Assembly: GCA_964452915.1 (NCBI GenBank) | Contig: CAYVNW010000023.1 | Coordinates: forward strand, 1 to 47,941 | Origin: Colivivens sp964452915 | GTDB taxonomy: Bacteria > Bacteroidota > Bacteroidia > Bacteroidales > Bacteroidaceae | Direction: 5' to 3' | DNA length: 47,941 bases | In this document: piece by piece, positions 25,771 through 33,744 of the stretch | Layout of the letters: each line of letters opens with the position of its first letter | Numbering within the stretch: position 1 is the first letter of the stretch | The notes under the pieces: model-generated | Seen by the model: the letters and a program-made list of their open reading frames with translations, nothing else | Told to the model about the DNA's origin: nothing | Database searches by the model: none | Made by a program: the position numbers and the translations under genes

Positions 25771-25778
25771 CAAACTTA
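25771..25778 (-). promoter_or_regulatory. Possible -7 box for the acetyltransferase gene
   Basis: The - strand reads TAAGTTTG, matching TAnnTTTG, only 9 nt before the start codon. If real, the transcript would be almost leaderless, so this assignment is tentative. Confidence 0.35.
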
Positions 25779-25788
25779 ATCAGTTTCA

Positions 25789-26731
25789 TTACTTGCCACG
25801 TGCTGAGGTTTTATCTGTCAGCATTCTGACAGCACAGAGCAAGGCCGCTATAAGCAGGGCGAGCAGTACGTATAGTGTTTGTTGGGTTCATATAACGGTC
25901 GCTTCTGTGAAGTCGGGTTGAAGGGCTGCCTGCTGTGCTGCCACAATTGTTGTTGCCACAGCTGTGCCTGCCGCTCCGGATAGTTGTTGCAGACTGTTGA
26001 TAAGAGCGTTGCCATCGGCAGAGAGATTGAATGGCAGTCCGGATAGGCAATATGTCATTGTGTTTCCAACACAGAGTCCCTGTCCGAGCGTGTAAATAAT
26101 ATAGAACCCGAAGAATATAGGGGTTGTAAGTCGGTTGCCAAATAAGCAGAAAAGCAATAATGACATTACAAGGAATGTGTTGCCCGTTAGGATAGGGCGG
26201 CGTGGCCCAAACTTGTCGTATATCACGCCGGCGTATACAGCAAGAAAAGCTCCGACAAGGCATCCAGGGACGAGTAGTCCGCCTGCAAGAAATGCGCCGG
26301 TGTGGTTCACTGTTTGTGAGTAGTTTGGTATTATATAACCCATAGCAAGCGTGGCGAATTGAACGGCAAGGATGGAAAGAAGCCCCAACAGGAATTTTCT
26401 GTGAAGTACGGCTTTGAATTGTAGCAACGGAGTTTTTTTCTTTTCCCGACTTATAAATGTAGAGCGATATGCTTGCGGTCGAAAGAATAAACAAGAGTAT
26501 CACTCTCCAACTCAACCACCCTGTACGTGCTGCACTTGTTGTAGCAAAGATAAAAGCAGAATATGCGGCGACAAGCAGAATATAATCTGGAATGTGCAGG
26601 TGCATGTGCCCTTCCGGTTCATTGTGTTTTATGAGCCATGCCCCCAATATAAGTGCCGGCAGCAGCAGACATAACAGTACAAGGAAGATCTCACGCCACC
26701 CCCAATGGTCCACGATATTCCCGTAGCGAAA
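25789..26731 (-). pseudogene. Decayed MFS transporter (DHA2/EmrB-like), truncated and frameshifted
   Basis: Translation in two - strand frames gives consecutive pieces of a 14-helix drug/proton antiporter. The first (from about 26731 to 26430) begins inside the protein at VDHWGWREIFLVLL with no methionine and a stop just upstream, so the N-terminal third is missing. Near 26430 the coding potential shifts frame after KSGKEKN, continuing as LHRKFLLGLLSILAVQF and ending IYDKFGPRRPILTG through GTAVATTIV. An in-frame TGA at 25888-25890 interrupts it, after which the last helix (LLALLIAALLCAVRM) continues to a TAA at 25789. Truncation, frameshift and nonsense codon together argue for a pseudogene rather than a sequencing error alone. 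Confidence 0.85.
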
Positions 26732-26817
26732 ATTTTGCCTGTCAATTGTAAATATTCATTGTTCTTCATTTTTCGGTCAGTTTGATTGGTCTGATTGTAC
26801 TGATTCGTTATTGAGCA

Positions 26818-27147
26818 TCAGTTGATCTTGTCTTTATACAATGTGTTCATCCTCTTTTTCTTTATATTATGGTACGTCTCGCGTGATTTCCGCATTTTTT
26901 CCCGTTCGGCGTAGTATGCCGATGAGTCTCCGTCTACCACCAAAGCATCCCATTCCGGCTGAAGTGATTGCAGTCGTTCTGCAAAATCTGATTCATTCTC
27001 TATTTGTGCCATGTCCTCTATTGACTCTGCCGCATTCATCTTCTTGGAATATTCGTTGTATATTTCCGCTGCCCGTTCACCGACAGTAGGCTCCTTGGCA
27101 GTGCACGCAAGCAGTAAGAAAGACATGATTATGATTGTTTGTTTCAT
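26818..27147 (-). CDS. Small hypothetical lipoprotein
   Basis: A 109-aa protein with a type II signal peptide: hydrophobic MSFLLLAC with lipobox LLLA-C15, so it should be lipidated and exported. The mature part is highly charged and predicted helical (IYNEYSKKMNAAESIEDMAQ...), with no recognisable domain. It is preceded by one of the best promoters in the window (27192-27223 on the - strand), whose start region overlaps a perfect palindrome. Function unknown; its lysine-rich C-terminus (KKKRMNTLYKDK) is notable. Confidence 0.75.
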   Translation of the reverse strand: MKQTIIIMSFLLLACTAKEPTVGERAAEIYNEYSKKMNAAESIEDMAQIENESDFAERLQSLQPEWDALVVDGDSSAYYAEREKMRKSRETYHNIKKKRMNTLYKDKIN

Positions 27148-27173
27148 TTAATCCATCCGTTTTTGCAGTATAA

Positions 27174-27223
27174 CACGCTGATAACAGCGTGCAAAGTTAA
27201 CAATTAATCAAATAATGGCAAAA
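27174..27223 (-). promoter_or_regulatory. Consensus promoter with overlapping palindrome before the lipoprotein gene
   Basis: On the - strand TTTTG (27219-27223) and TAACTTTG (27192-27199) are 19 nt apart, a full match to the Bacteroidetes promoter consensus. Immediately downstream, 27174-27191 reads CACGCTGATAACAGCGTG, a 7-bp perfect inverted repeat with a 4-nt centre. It may be an operator covering the start site, or a 5' hairpin in the transcript. Confidence 0.65.
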
Positions 27224-27335
27224 CAAAAATATATTTTCTTTCAGTCATTCCACGTATACCCCTCGTTCAGTGGGTTTTTCTTCACCCCATCCAAGGCAGA
27301 GCGGACAGATGACAACGGCAGGAAAGGACAGAACG

Positions 27336-27369
27336 AAAAAAAGCGGAGACTCAGAGACTGAGTGACCGC
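27336..27369 (-). terminator. Intrinsic terminator of rpoD
   Basis: The hairpin (GCGG, 2-nt mismatch, ACTCAG, AGA loop, CTGAGT, 2-nt mismatch, CCGC; 27343-27369) is followed on the - strand by seven T (plus-strand A at 27336-27342). It lies 19 nt after the sigma factor stop codon. Confidence 0.8.
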
Positions 27370-27387
27370 CCAGATGACAGATGTAAC

Positions 27388-28245
27388 CTATAGATATTGC
27401 ATCAGTGATACTCTGTTTACATTCGATTTCAATTTACGTATGGATAGCTCCTTGATCTGACGCACACGCTCACGGCTCAAATTGAATTCTTCGCCGATCT
27501 CGTCGAGCGATTTCTCTTCTCCGTCGAGCCCAAAGCTCATTCTGATGATAGCACGTTGTTTCGGTGTCAGGTTCTTCAGAAATTGTGCGATGTCGGCCCT
27601 CAGCGAGTCGAGTACCAATCCCTTATCAGCTTGAGGTGAGTTCTCATTTGTAAGCACATCACCCAATGTGCTGCTGTCATCATCGGTTATAGGGGCATCA
27701 ATACTGCTCACTGATGTCTGTGAGTTAAGCACATCTTTTATTTTGTCTTCGTCCTCATCCAACAGTTTGGCAAGTTCGTCGGTTGTAGGCCTGCGTTGGT
27801 TTTCGTGCTCAAACTGATTGATCGCCTTATTTATCTTATTCAGCTGACCTGTCTTGTTGAGTGGCAGGCGGACAGTTTTACCATGTTCCTGTATTGCCAG
27901 CATGATACTTTGTCTGATCCACCATACTGCGTATGAAATGAATTTGAACCCTTGAGTCGCGTCAAATTTCTCAGCAGCTGTCATGAGTCCTATGTTGCCT
28001 TCATCTATCAAATCGCACAACGGTACGCCTTGATGTTGGTATTTTTTCGCAACAGACACAACGAAGCGCAAGTTGGAGCATACAAGTTTTTCCTTCGCGG
28101 CTTGGTCACCTCTTGACGCTTTCATTGCGAGGTCGCTTTCCTCGTCGGGTGTAAGCAGGTCGTAACGACTTATTTCAGTCAGGTATTTATCAAGACTCTC
28201 AGAGTCTCTTGTTGTTATACTCTTGTCAATTTTTAGTTGTCTCAT
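27388..28245 (-). CDS. rpoD: RNA polymerase primary sigma factor (RpoD-type)
   Basis: A 285-aa sigma-70 factor containing regions 1.2 (SLDKYLTEISRYDLLTPDEE), 2 (about 45-140, with LIDEGNIGLMTAAEKFD and the -10-recognising VWWIRQSIMLAIQEH), 3 (about 145-215) and 4 with the helix-turn-helix SLDEIGEEFNLSRERVRQI near residues 240-262. It lacks region 1.1, as is usual for the short primary sigma factor of Bacteroidetes, which recognises TTTG / TAnnTTTG; promoters of this type are seen throughout the window. It lies downstream of mltG on the same strand with 179 nt between them and ends at a strong terminator. I favour the housekeeping sigma over an alternative factor because the sequence is the canonical phylum version. 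Confidence 0.93.
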   Translation of the reverse strand: MRQLKIDKSITTRDSESLDKYLTEISRYDLLTPDEESDLAMKASRGDQAAKEKLVCSNLRFVVSVAKKYQHQGVPLCDLIDEGNIGLMTAAEKFDATQGFKFISYAVWWIRQSIMLAIQEHGKTVRLPLNKTGQLNKINKAINQFEHENQRRPTTDELAKLLDEDEDKIKDVLNSQTSVSSIDAPITDDDSSTLGDVLTNENSPQADKGLVLDSLRADIAQFLKNLTPKQRAIIRMSFGLDGEEKSLDEIGEEFNLSRERVRQIKELSIRKLKSNVNRVSLMQYL

Positions 28246-28385
28246 GTGAATTGTGTCCTTTCTGCTTATTGGATTTCAGCTATAATCCTTCTTTTTCCTT
28301 TATAAATAAACTTCTCATGTTATTATTGCAAAAACTGTGCCAATTTGTTGCCGGCGTGTACAATTGTCAGTTTGTTGTCACTTTA

Positions 28386-28427
28386 TGACGCACACGAGCC
28401 TGTAGCGGGGCATATTGCAGTGCGTCA
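28386..28427 (-). promoter_or_regulatory. Inverted repeat at the mltG stop codon
   Basis: TGACGCAC (28386-28393) and GTGCGTCA (28420-28427) are perfect 8-bp complements; the latter contains the mltG stop codon. The loop is long (26 nt) and the following - strand sequence is not T-rich, so it may be a weak terminator or an mRNA 3'-end stabiliser between mltG and rpoD. Confidence 0.4.
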
Positions 28428-29453
28428 GTGCACATTCTTTTTCTCGAGTGCCTTTATGTATCTTCGTGCGTTTGCCATGTGTTCGGGATATGTCTCCGCA
28501 AAATTGTGTGATCCGGAGAAATCTTCCTTTGCGCACATATAAAGGTAGTTGTTGTGTTCATAGTTTAAGACAGCATCTATACCGGCGATGGTCGGTATGC
28601 GGATCGGTCCCGGAGGAAGTCCATAGTATTTGTATGTATTGTATGGTGAGTCGGTTTGCAGATGTTTGCCCGTGACCCGTCGTATGCTGAAATCACCTAT
28701 GGCATAGATAACCGTAGGGTCGCTTTGCAGGAGCATTCCATGATTCATCCGGTTAATATACAAACCGGCTATGCGTGATTTCTCACTATTGTCGCTTGTC
28801 TCACTGTCTATGATGCTCGCAAGTGTCATCACCTCATCGGGTGTCATGCCATTCTTCCGCGCTTTCGATTTGCGCTCCTCTGTCCAAAAAGCTTTGTTCT
28901 CTGTGTCAAACCGCCTGATGAGTTGTTTCACCGGTGTTTCCCAATAGACTTCATAAGTGTTGGGTATGAACAGGGCAAGGAATGTGTCCTTTGTGCGTCC
29001 GATTGACTTCCATGTGTTTGAGTCGTTGAATGCTGTCGCCAACTCGGTGCTGTCTGCCATCAGGACTGCAGCCAGTCTGCCGGCAAGTTCATTCACGGTT
29101 CTGACTGGTGGAACGACAAGTTCCACCGGCATCGACTTGTGTCCTCTGATGTCAGCGAACAAACTGAATGTTGACTGCTTGTTGGTTATCTCATACCTGC
29201 CTGCCTGCACATGGTCCTCGTAGTCTGTCAACACCGACATGATGTTGAATGCGAAGGTTGATATACCGGCATCGGCTGACTCTATCTTAGCTTCAACACT
29301 ATCGACTGTGTCATCCGAGTCAATATATATATATAAGGTGTGGCTTGGTGACAAAGGTTTGAATGCCAATACAGCTGTAACTACTAAAAATAAAACAAGA
29401 ACTGTCAAAATTGTAACGATGACATAATTAATTCTATTCTTGTATTTATTCAT
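28425..29453 (-). CDS. mltG: Endolytic murein transglycosylase MltG
   Basis: A 342-aa inner-membrane protein (one N-terminal transmembrane helix, about residues 10-31) with a YceG/MltG domain. MltG cleaves nascent glycan strands and so sets peptidoglycan strand length. The conserved active-site region TLASIIDSETSDNSEKSRIAGLYINRM holds E218, which aligns with the catalytic Glu218 of E. coli MltG as I recall that sequence. LLQSDPTVIYA and YNTYKYYGLPPGPI follow. The acidic residue two positions before the catalytic Glu, usually Glu, is Asp here. The gene is divergent from the GH51 gene with overlapping promoters and upstream of rpoD. Confidence 0.92.
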   Translation of the reverse strand: MNKYKNRINYVIVTILTVLVLFLVVTAVLAFKPLSPSHTLYIYIDSDDTVDSVEAKIESADAGISTFAFNIMSVLTDYEDHVQAGRYEITNKQSTFSLFADIRGHKSMPVELVVPPVRTVNELAGRLAAVLMADSTELATAFNDSNTWKSIGRTKDTFLALFIPNTYEVYWETPVKQLIRRFDTENKAFWTEERKSKARKNGMTPDEVMTLASIIDSETSDNSEKSRIAGLYINRMNHGMLLQSDPTVIYAIGDFSIRRVTGKHLQTDSPYNTYKYYGLPPGPIRIPTIAGIDAVLNYEHNNYLYMCAKEDFSGSHNFAETYPEHMANARRYIKALEKKNVH

Positions 29454-29467
29454 CTCGTTTTATTTCT

Positions 29468-29486
29468 TAACTTTGCGGCAAAGATA
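29468..29486. promoter_or_regulatory. Facing, overlapping divergent promoters of mltG and the GH51 gene
   Basis: TAACTTTG (29468-29475, + strand) and TATCTTTG (- strand, 29479-29486) are separated by only three bases and form an imperfect palindrome around CTTTGCGGCAAAG. Each -7 box lies where transcription from the other should start, so the two promoters cannot be occupied at the same time. The starts at 29453 (mltG, -) and 29513 (GH51, +) are both at normal distance. Confidence 0.6.
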
Positions 29487-29512
29487 ATGAAAATAAATGA
29501 GAACCAATTAAT

Positions 29513-31075
29513 ATGAGAATGAAAAGTGTTAGTTTAGCTGTCGCATTGGTACTTTCGTTGCCAATAGTGGCACAGAAGGAAGCATCGGTAACTCTGAAGA
29601 TGGACGATGCAAAACAAGTGATCAACAAAGAAATCTACGGACAGTTTGCCGAGCATCTTGGTACGTGTATTTATGGTGGACTTTGGGTCGGTAAAGATTC
29701 GGATATTCCAAATACCCAAGGCTACCGCAATGATGTGCTCCAAGCTTTGAAAGACATAAAGGTGCCTGTCATGCGATGGCCGGGAGGGTGTTTTGCCGAT
29801 GAGTATCACTGGATGGATGGAATCGGTCCGCAGGAGCAGCGTCCGCGTATGGTGAACAACAACTGGGGCGGAACCGTTGAGGACAATAGTTTTGGAACTC
29901 ACGAGTTTCTCAATCTGTGTGAACTGCTCGGATGCGAGCCGTATGTAAGCATGAATGTCGGAAGCGGCACGGTGGAGGAAGCTGCCAAGTGGGTCGAGTA
30001 CATGACAGCCAAAGACGGCCCAATGGCAAAACTTCGTAAGCAAAACGGAAGGGAACAGCCTTGGAAAGTGAAATATATAGGTGTAGGCAACGAAAGTTGG
30101 GGTTGTGGAGGAAATATGCGCCCTGAATACTATGCCGATTTATATCGTCGGTATCAGACATATTGCCGTGAATACAATGGTAACAAGCTTTATAAGATAG
30201 CCTCAGGTGCCAGTGATTATGATTACGATTGGACAGAAACTCTGATGAAGCAGGTAGGTACACGTATGAAGGGATTGTCGCTGCACTATTATACTTGTTA
30301 CACATGGGACGGCAGCAAAGGCAGTGCCACCTCGTTCGATGACAAACAGTATTATTGGGCTGTTGCTAAATGTGGTGTGGGCATAGAAGAAATTTTGAAA
30401 AAGCACATCGCTATTATGGATAAGTACGATTCACGTAACCGTGTTGACCTGCTGGTCGATGAGTGGGGTACTTGGTGGGATGAGGAACCAGGAAGTATTA
30501 GTGGACATCTCTATCAGCAAAACACTATGCGTGACGCGATGGTGGCTGCTTTCTCTCTCAATGTGTTCCATCAATATACAAAGCGTATAAAGATGTGCAA
30601 CATCGCGCAGGTGGCTAATGTGCTGCAAAGTATGGTGCTGACGAAAGGAGATAAAATGGTGCTTACGCCTACGTACTATGTATTTAAAATGTACGTGCCG
30701 AACATGGAAGCTGTTAATATACCGCTTGATGTGCAAAGTGAAACATTCGAGGCGGAGAATGAACGTGATAAAGAGCACAACCGCGTGTCGAACATGGTAA
30801 GTGCGTCTGCATCGAAGATGACAGATGGTACAATCAACATCAACCTTGCCAACGCTGACTTGAAAAATGGCTGTAAGGTAACAGTCAGTCTTGATGGAAT
30901 AAAGGGTAGGGTGACAAATGCTCAGATATTGACTTCCGGCGACATAAAGGACCACAATACGTTTGAAAATCCTAACAAGGTAGGTATAGCTGAATTCAAA
31001 AAAGCGAAGATTTCAAATGGCAAGCTGATTGTGGATATGCCTAAAGCATCAATCGTTTGTCTGCAAATAAGGTAA
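29513..31075 (+). CDS. GH51 alpha-L-arabinofuranosidase
   Basis: A 520-aa exported enzyme (signal peptide 1-21, ending PIVAQ) of glycoside hydrolase family 51, removing terminal arabinofuranosyl residues from arabinan or arabinoxylan with retention of configuration. The acid/base is E194 in GVGNESWGCGG and the nucleophile is E317 in LLVDEWGTWWDEEPG; the catalytic TIM barrel occupies roughly residues 45-400 and a beta-sandwich follows. RWPGGCFADEYHW near residue 90 is typical. The signal peptide places it in the periplasm or on the cell surface, unlike cytoplasmic GH51 enzymes of many Firmicutes. The nearby - strand operon encodes a double GH43 protein, which suggests joint action on arabinose-containing glycans. 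Confidence 0.93.
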   Translation: MRMKSVSLAVALVLSLPIVAQKEASVTLKMDDAKQVINKEIYGQFAEHLGTCIYGGLWVGKDSDIPNTQGYRNDVLQALKDIKVPVMRWPGGCFADEYHWMDGIGPQEQRPRMVNNNWGGTVEDNSFGTHEFLNLCELLGCEPYVSMNVGSGTVEEAAKWVEYMTAKDGPMAKLRKQNGREQPWKVKYIGVGNESWGCGGNMRPEYYADLYRRYQTYCREYNGNKLYKIASGASDYDYDWTETLMKQVGTRMKGLSLHYYTCYTWDGSKGSATSFDDKQYYWAVAKCGVGIEEILKKHIAIMDKYDSRNRVDLLVDEWGTWWDEEPGSISGHLYQQNTMRDAMVAAFSLNVFHQYTKRIKMCNIAQVANVLQSMVLTKGDKMVLTPTYYVFKMYVPNMEAVNIPLDVQSETFEAENERDKEHNRVSNMVSASASKMTDGTININLANADLKNGCKVTVSLDGIKGRVTNAQILTSGDIKDHNTFENPNKVGIAEFKKAKISNGKLIVDMPKASIVCLQIR

Positions 31076-31120
31076 GCTCTGTTTGGTTATCGTGTTTTGA
31101 CGTAGGATAATATCATTCTT

Positions 31121-31681
31121 ATGGATAAGGAAATTAAACCGTGGAAGGTAATTTCATCAGAATATCTTCTTCAATGTCCGCCCTGGATGACGGCGAGGAA
31201 GGACACGCTTCGTATGCCAAACGGACGTATAGTGCCTGCTTACTATGTACTGGAATATCCTGAATGGGTGAATATAATAGCAATAACCAAGGATGAACGC
31301 TTTGTGCTTGTACGCCAATACCGTCATGCACTTGGAATCATTGAGTATGAACTATGTGCAGGCACTATGGAGAAGGATGAGACCGACCCATTGGTGGCTG
31401 CCAAACGTGAGTTGCTTGAGGAGACAGGCTATGCGGGAGGCGAGTGGACGGCGTACACATCGCTTTCTGCCAATCCGACGTCGATGACCAACTTGAACCA
31501 TACGTTCATAGCCCGAGGAGTAGAGAATGTGTCCGGCCAGCATTTAGACACAACAGAGGACATCACAGTCCATCTTTTCACTCTTCAGGAACTGATAGCT
31601 TTGCTGCGGCGTGACGAAATGAAACAAGCGTTGATGGTGGCTCCGCTTTGGCGATATATAGCGGAAAACCATCTGCTTTAG
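31121..31681 (+). CDS. Nudix hydrolase (ADP-ribose pyrophosphatase-like)
   Basis: A 186-aa cytoplasmic Nudix hydrolase. The Nudix box is seen as GTMEKDETDPLVAAKRELLEETGY (about residues 81-105 region), with the REXXEE core intact; there is one residue more than the classic spacing between the first Glu and the RE pair. Flanking features, such as VRQYRHALGIIEYELCAG before the box, resemble ADP-ribose or nucleoside-diphosphate-sugar pyrophosphatases. It starts 45 nt after the GH51 gene and is probably co-transcribed with it; a strong terminator follows. Confidence 0.85.
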   Translation: MDKEIKPWKVISSEYLLQCPPWMTARKDTLRMPNGRIVPAYYVLEYPEWVNIIAITKDERFVLVRQYRHALGIIEYELCAGTMEKDETDPLVAAKRELLEETGYAGGEWTAYTSLSANPTSMTNLNHTFIARGVENVSGQHLDTTEDITVHLFTLQELIALLRRDEMKQALMVAPLWRYIAENHLL

Positions 31682-31696
31682 TTTGGTATAGCATAT

Positions 31697-31741
31697 AAAA
31701 CAAACCGCCTTACTGCCTGATGGAGTAGGGCGGTTTGTTTT
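31697..31741. terminator. Bidirectional intrinsic terminator
   Basis: AAAACAAACCGCC (31697-31709) pairs perfectly with GGCGGTTTGTTTT (31729-31741). The stem ends in A/T runs on both sides, so it serves the + strand Nudix gene and the - strand GH97 gene that converge here. Confidence 0.85.
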
Positions 31742-31761
31742 GGTGATGATATGTAAGAGAA

Positions 31762-33732
31762 CTATTTCGTCAGTTTAATTACGAAGCCTCCTCCGGAAGC
31801 AAGGTGAAGTTTGAGATGAGTCGTACGGTTCACCTCTTTCTTTTCTATTTTGTAGTCGGTTGCCACTTTGTCGGCATTGATGCCGTCAGTTGCTATCTCT
31901 GCCTTGAACGTGCCTGCAGGAAGGAAGCCGAGGTCGAGTTCTATGTCGCGTTCGTCCCAGTTTGTCTCACCTCCTACATAGTAGTTACCTTGTTTATCGG
32001 TGCGGACAGTCACGATGTACTTACCCATTTCTCCGTCTACCACTTGCATTGTCTCGTAGATTGACGGTAGCGATGCTATGAAGTTTGTGCACTCTTCTTC
32101 TTTTTCGTAGATTGTAGGGTTGTCGGCAAGCATTGTGAGAGGTGACTCGTGAACTACATAGTGTGCCATCTGATGACAGCGTGTACCCATAGTCATAGGG
32201 TTGCTGTAGACTGGTTGGAAGTCCTTTGATGTAGCGTTGCGGAAGCCTCCAGGAGTAAAGTCGACATATCCGCATTGCATTCGTATGTAAGGGAAAGTGA
32301 CATCATACAGTGGCATGTCCTGCTCTCCGTTCTTTGTCCATTTCGCCTCTTCCATTCCGAACACAGCTTCGAAGTTGACGATGTTAGGGTATGTACGGTT
32401 GATACCTGTAGGCGCATAGATTCCATGGTAGTCGAGTATCATGTGATACTTTGCGCACTTGTCTGCAATACGGTATATCATTTCCACACCTGTCTGGTCG
32501 TTGCGGTCGAGGAAGTCGACTTTAAATCCTGCGATTCCCATTTTAGAATACTTCTCGCATATTGCGTCGATATTCTTGTCGAGGCAGTTGAACACGCACC
32601 AGAGTATGATCTTCACATTTTTGCTGTTGGCGTAGCTGACCAGTTCAGGAAGATTGATCTCCGGGATAGTTGTGAGCAAGTCACCGCTCGACGGTTTATA
32701 CCATCCTTCATCGAGTATGATGTATTCAAGGTGGTGTTTTGCCGCAAAGTCGATATAATACTTGTATGTTGTGTTGTTGATTCCTGCCTTGAAGTCAACG
32801 CCGGAGATTCCCCAATCGTTCCACCAGTCCCATGCCACTTTGCCAGGTCGGATCCATGATGTATCACCGATTCGGTTTGGTGATGCAAGTGCATAGACCA
32901 TGTTGTTGGTCGGCATTTCTGTGTCCTTGTGGCTTATGGCGAAGATTCGCCAAGGGAAAGTTCTGTTGGATTTGCACGAAGCTATATAATCTTCCGTGCT
33001 GGTTACGTATTCCTGATCACGCCACTGATAGTGGTCAGTAGTCTTAGGATACTTTGCGAACCAAGCGTTGAGCTGTCCGTTTTCTACATGCACAAACATG
33101 CCTGGGTATGCTTCCAAGTCGCTCTCCATAATTGTGACTTTTGCTGTCTTGCAATCTATGGTTGCCGGCAGGAAAGCCATGAGACCTTTCTGGCGTGTTA
33201 TAGGAGCCACGTTGTATGTGGCTTGGAATGCCATGGCTTCAGGCTTGTTGAGATTAGTTGTGAATGGCAGGTAAGATGTGTAGTCAGATGCGAATGCAAT
33301 GTTTGCCTTTTCGTTCACTATCTTATAGTCACCCTTAAAGCCTGTGGTCACATACCGGTACGCAACACCTTCGTTGAAAACCTTAAACTCTATGTTGACA
33401 CCACAGTTTAGTTTGACTGTTGCCTGATTGTATTTGGTGGAGAACTTCGCCTGCCTGTAGTTTGGAGCTGTGATGTCCTCACTTACTGTCTTTACTGATA
33501 GCTTGCCCGAGATTTTGGCCTTGCTGGTATCTGTCGTTTTTCCGTTAGCCAATATCTCAAGTCCAAGGTCTGCACTGCTAACAAGTGTGTTGGCACCATC
33601 GGTAATTGAGAATGACAATCCGGCTTTGTCGGTCAGTGTCACCTTGATTTTCCCATCGGGCGATGTAATGGTTTGAGCTTGTGCCATGACGCTTATGAAA
33701 CAAGCGCACACAGCAAAAAAGAACTTTCTCAT
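31762..33732 (-). CDS. GH97 family glycoside hydrolase
   Basis: A 656-aa exported enzyme (signal peptide 1-19, ending AQA). It has the GH97 layout: N-terminal beta-super-sandwich (about 20-280), catalytic TIM barrel (about 285-560) and a C-terminal beta domain. GH97 includes inverting alpha-glucosidases (SusB) and retaining alpha-galactosidases. Here the barrel has GFKVDFLDRNDQ with D406, where retaining members carry their Asp nucleophile, so a retaining alpha-galactosidase-like enzyme is more likely than a SusB-type one; this is tentative. It is the last gene of the - strand operon, 12 nt after the DUF6055 gene, and ends at a terminator. It probably acts in the periplasm. Confidence 0.88.
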   Translation of the reverse strand: MRKFFFAVCACFISVMAQAQTITSPDGKIKVTLTDKAGLSFSITDGANTLVSSADLGLEILANGKTTDTSKAKISGKLSVKTVSEDITAPNYRQAKFSTKYNQATVKLNCGVNIEFKVFNEGVAYRYVTTGFKGDYKIVNEKANIAFASDYTSYLPFTTNLNKPEAMAFQATYNVAPITRQKGLMAFLPATIDCKTAKVTIMESDLEAYPGMFVHVENGQLNAWFAKYPKTTDHYQWRDQEYVTSTEDYIASCKSNRTFPWRIFAISHKDTEMPTNNMVYALASPNRIGDTSWIRPGKVAWDWWNDWGISGVDFKAGINNTTYKYYIDFAAKHHLEYIILDEGWYKPSSGDLLTTIPEINLPELVSYANSKNVKIILWCVFNCLDKNIDAICEKYSKMGIAGFKVDFLDRNDQTGVEMIYRIADKCAKYHMILDYHGIYAPTGINRTYPNIVNFEAVFGMEEAKWTKNGEQDMPLYDVTFPYIRMQCGYVDFTPGGFRNATSKDFQPVYSNPMTMGTRCHQMAHYVVHESPLTMLADNPTIYEKEEECTNFIASLPSIYETMQVVDGEMGKYIVTVRTDKQGNYYVGGETNWDERDIELDLGFLPAGTFKAEIATDGINADKVATDYKIEKKEVNRTTHLKLHLASGGGFVIKLTK

Positions 33733-33744
33733 ATTATGTTTGGT

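Noticed and set aside
28806..28808. Possible loss of the MltG catalytic glutamate (Asp in ASIIDSET)
   Set aside because: Recalling and counting the E. coli sequence, the catalytic Glu218 aligns with the Glu two residues later, which is kept here as E218; the Asp replaces a neighbouring acidic residue.
32275..33411. Two long + strand frames (194 and 160 codons) opposite the GH97 gene
   Set aside because: Both are Cys/His/Val-rich shadows of the GH97 coding strand, with no promoter or domain.
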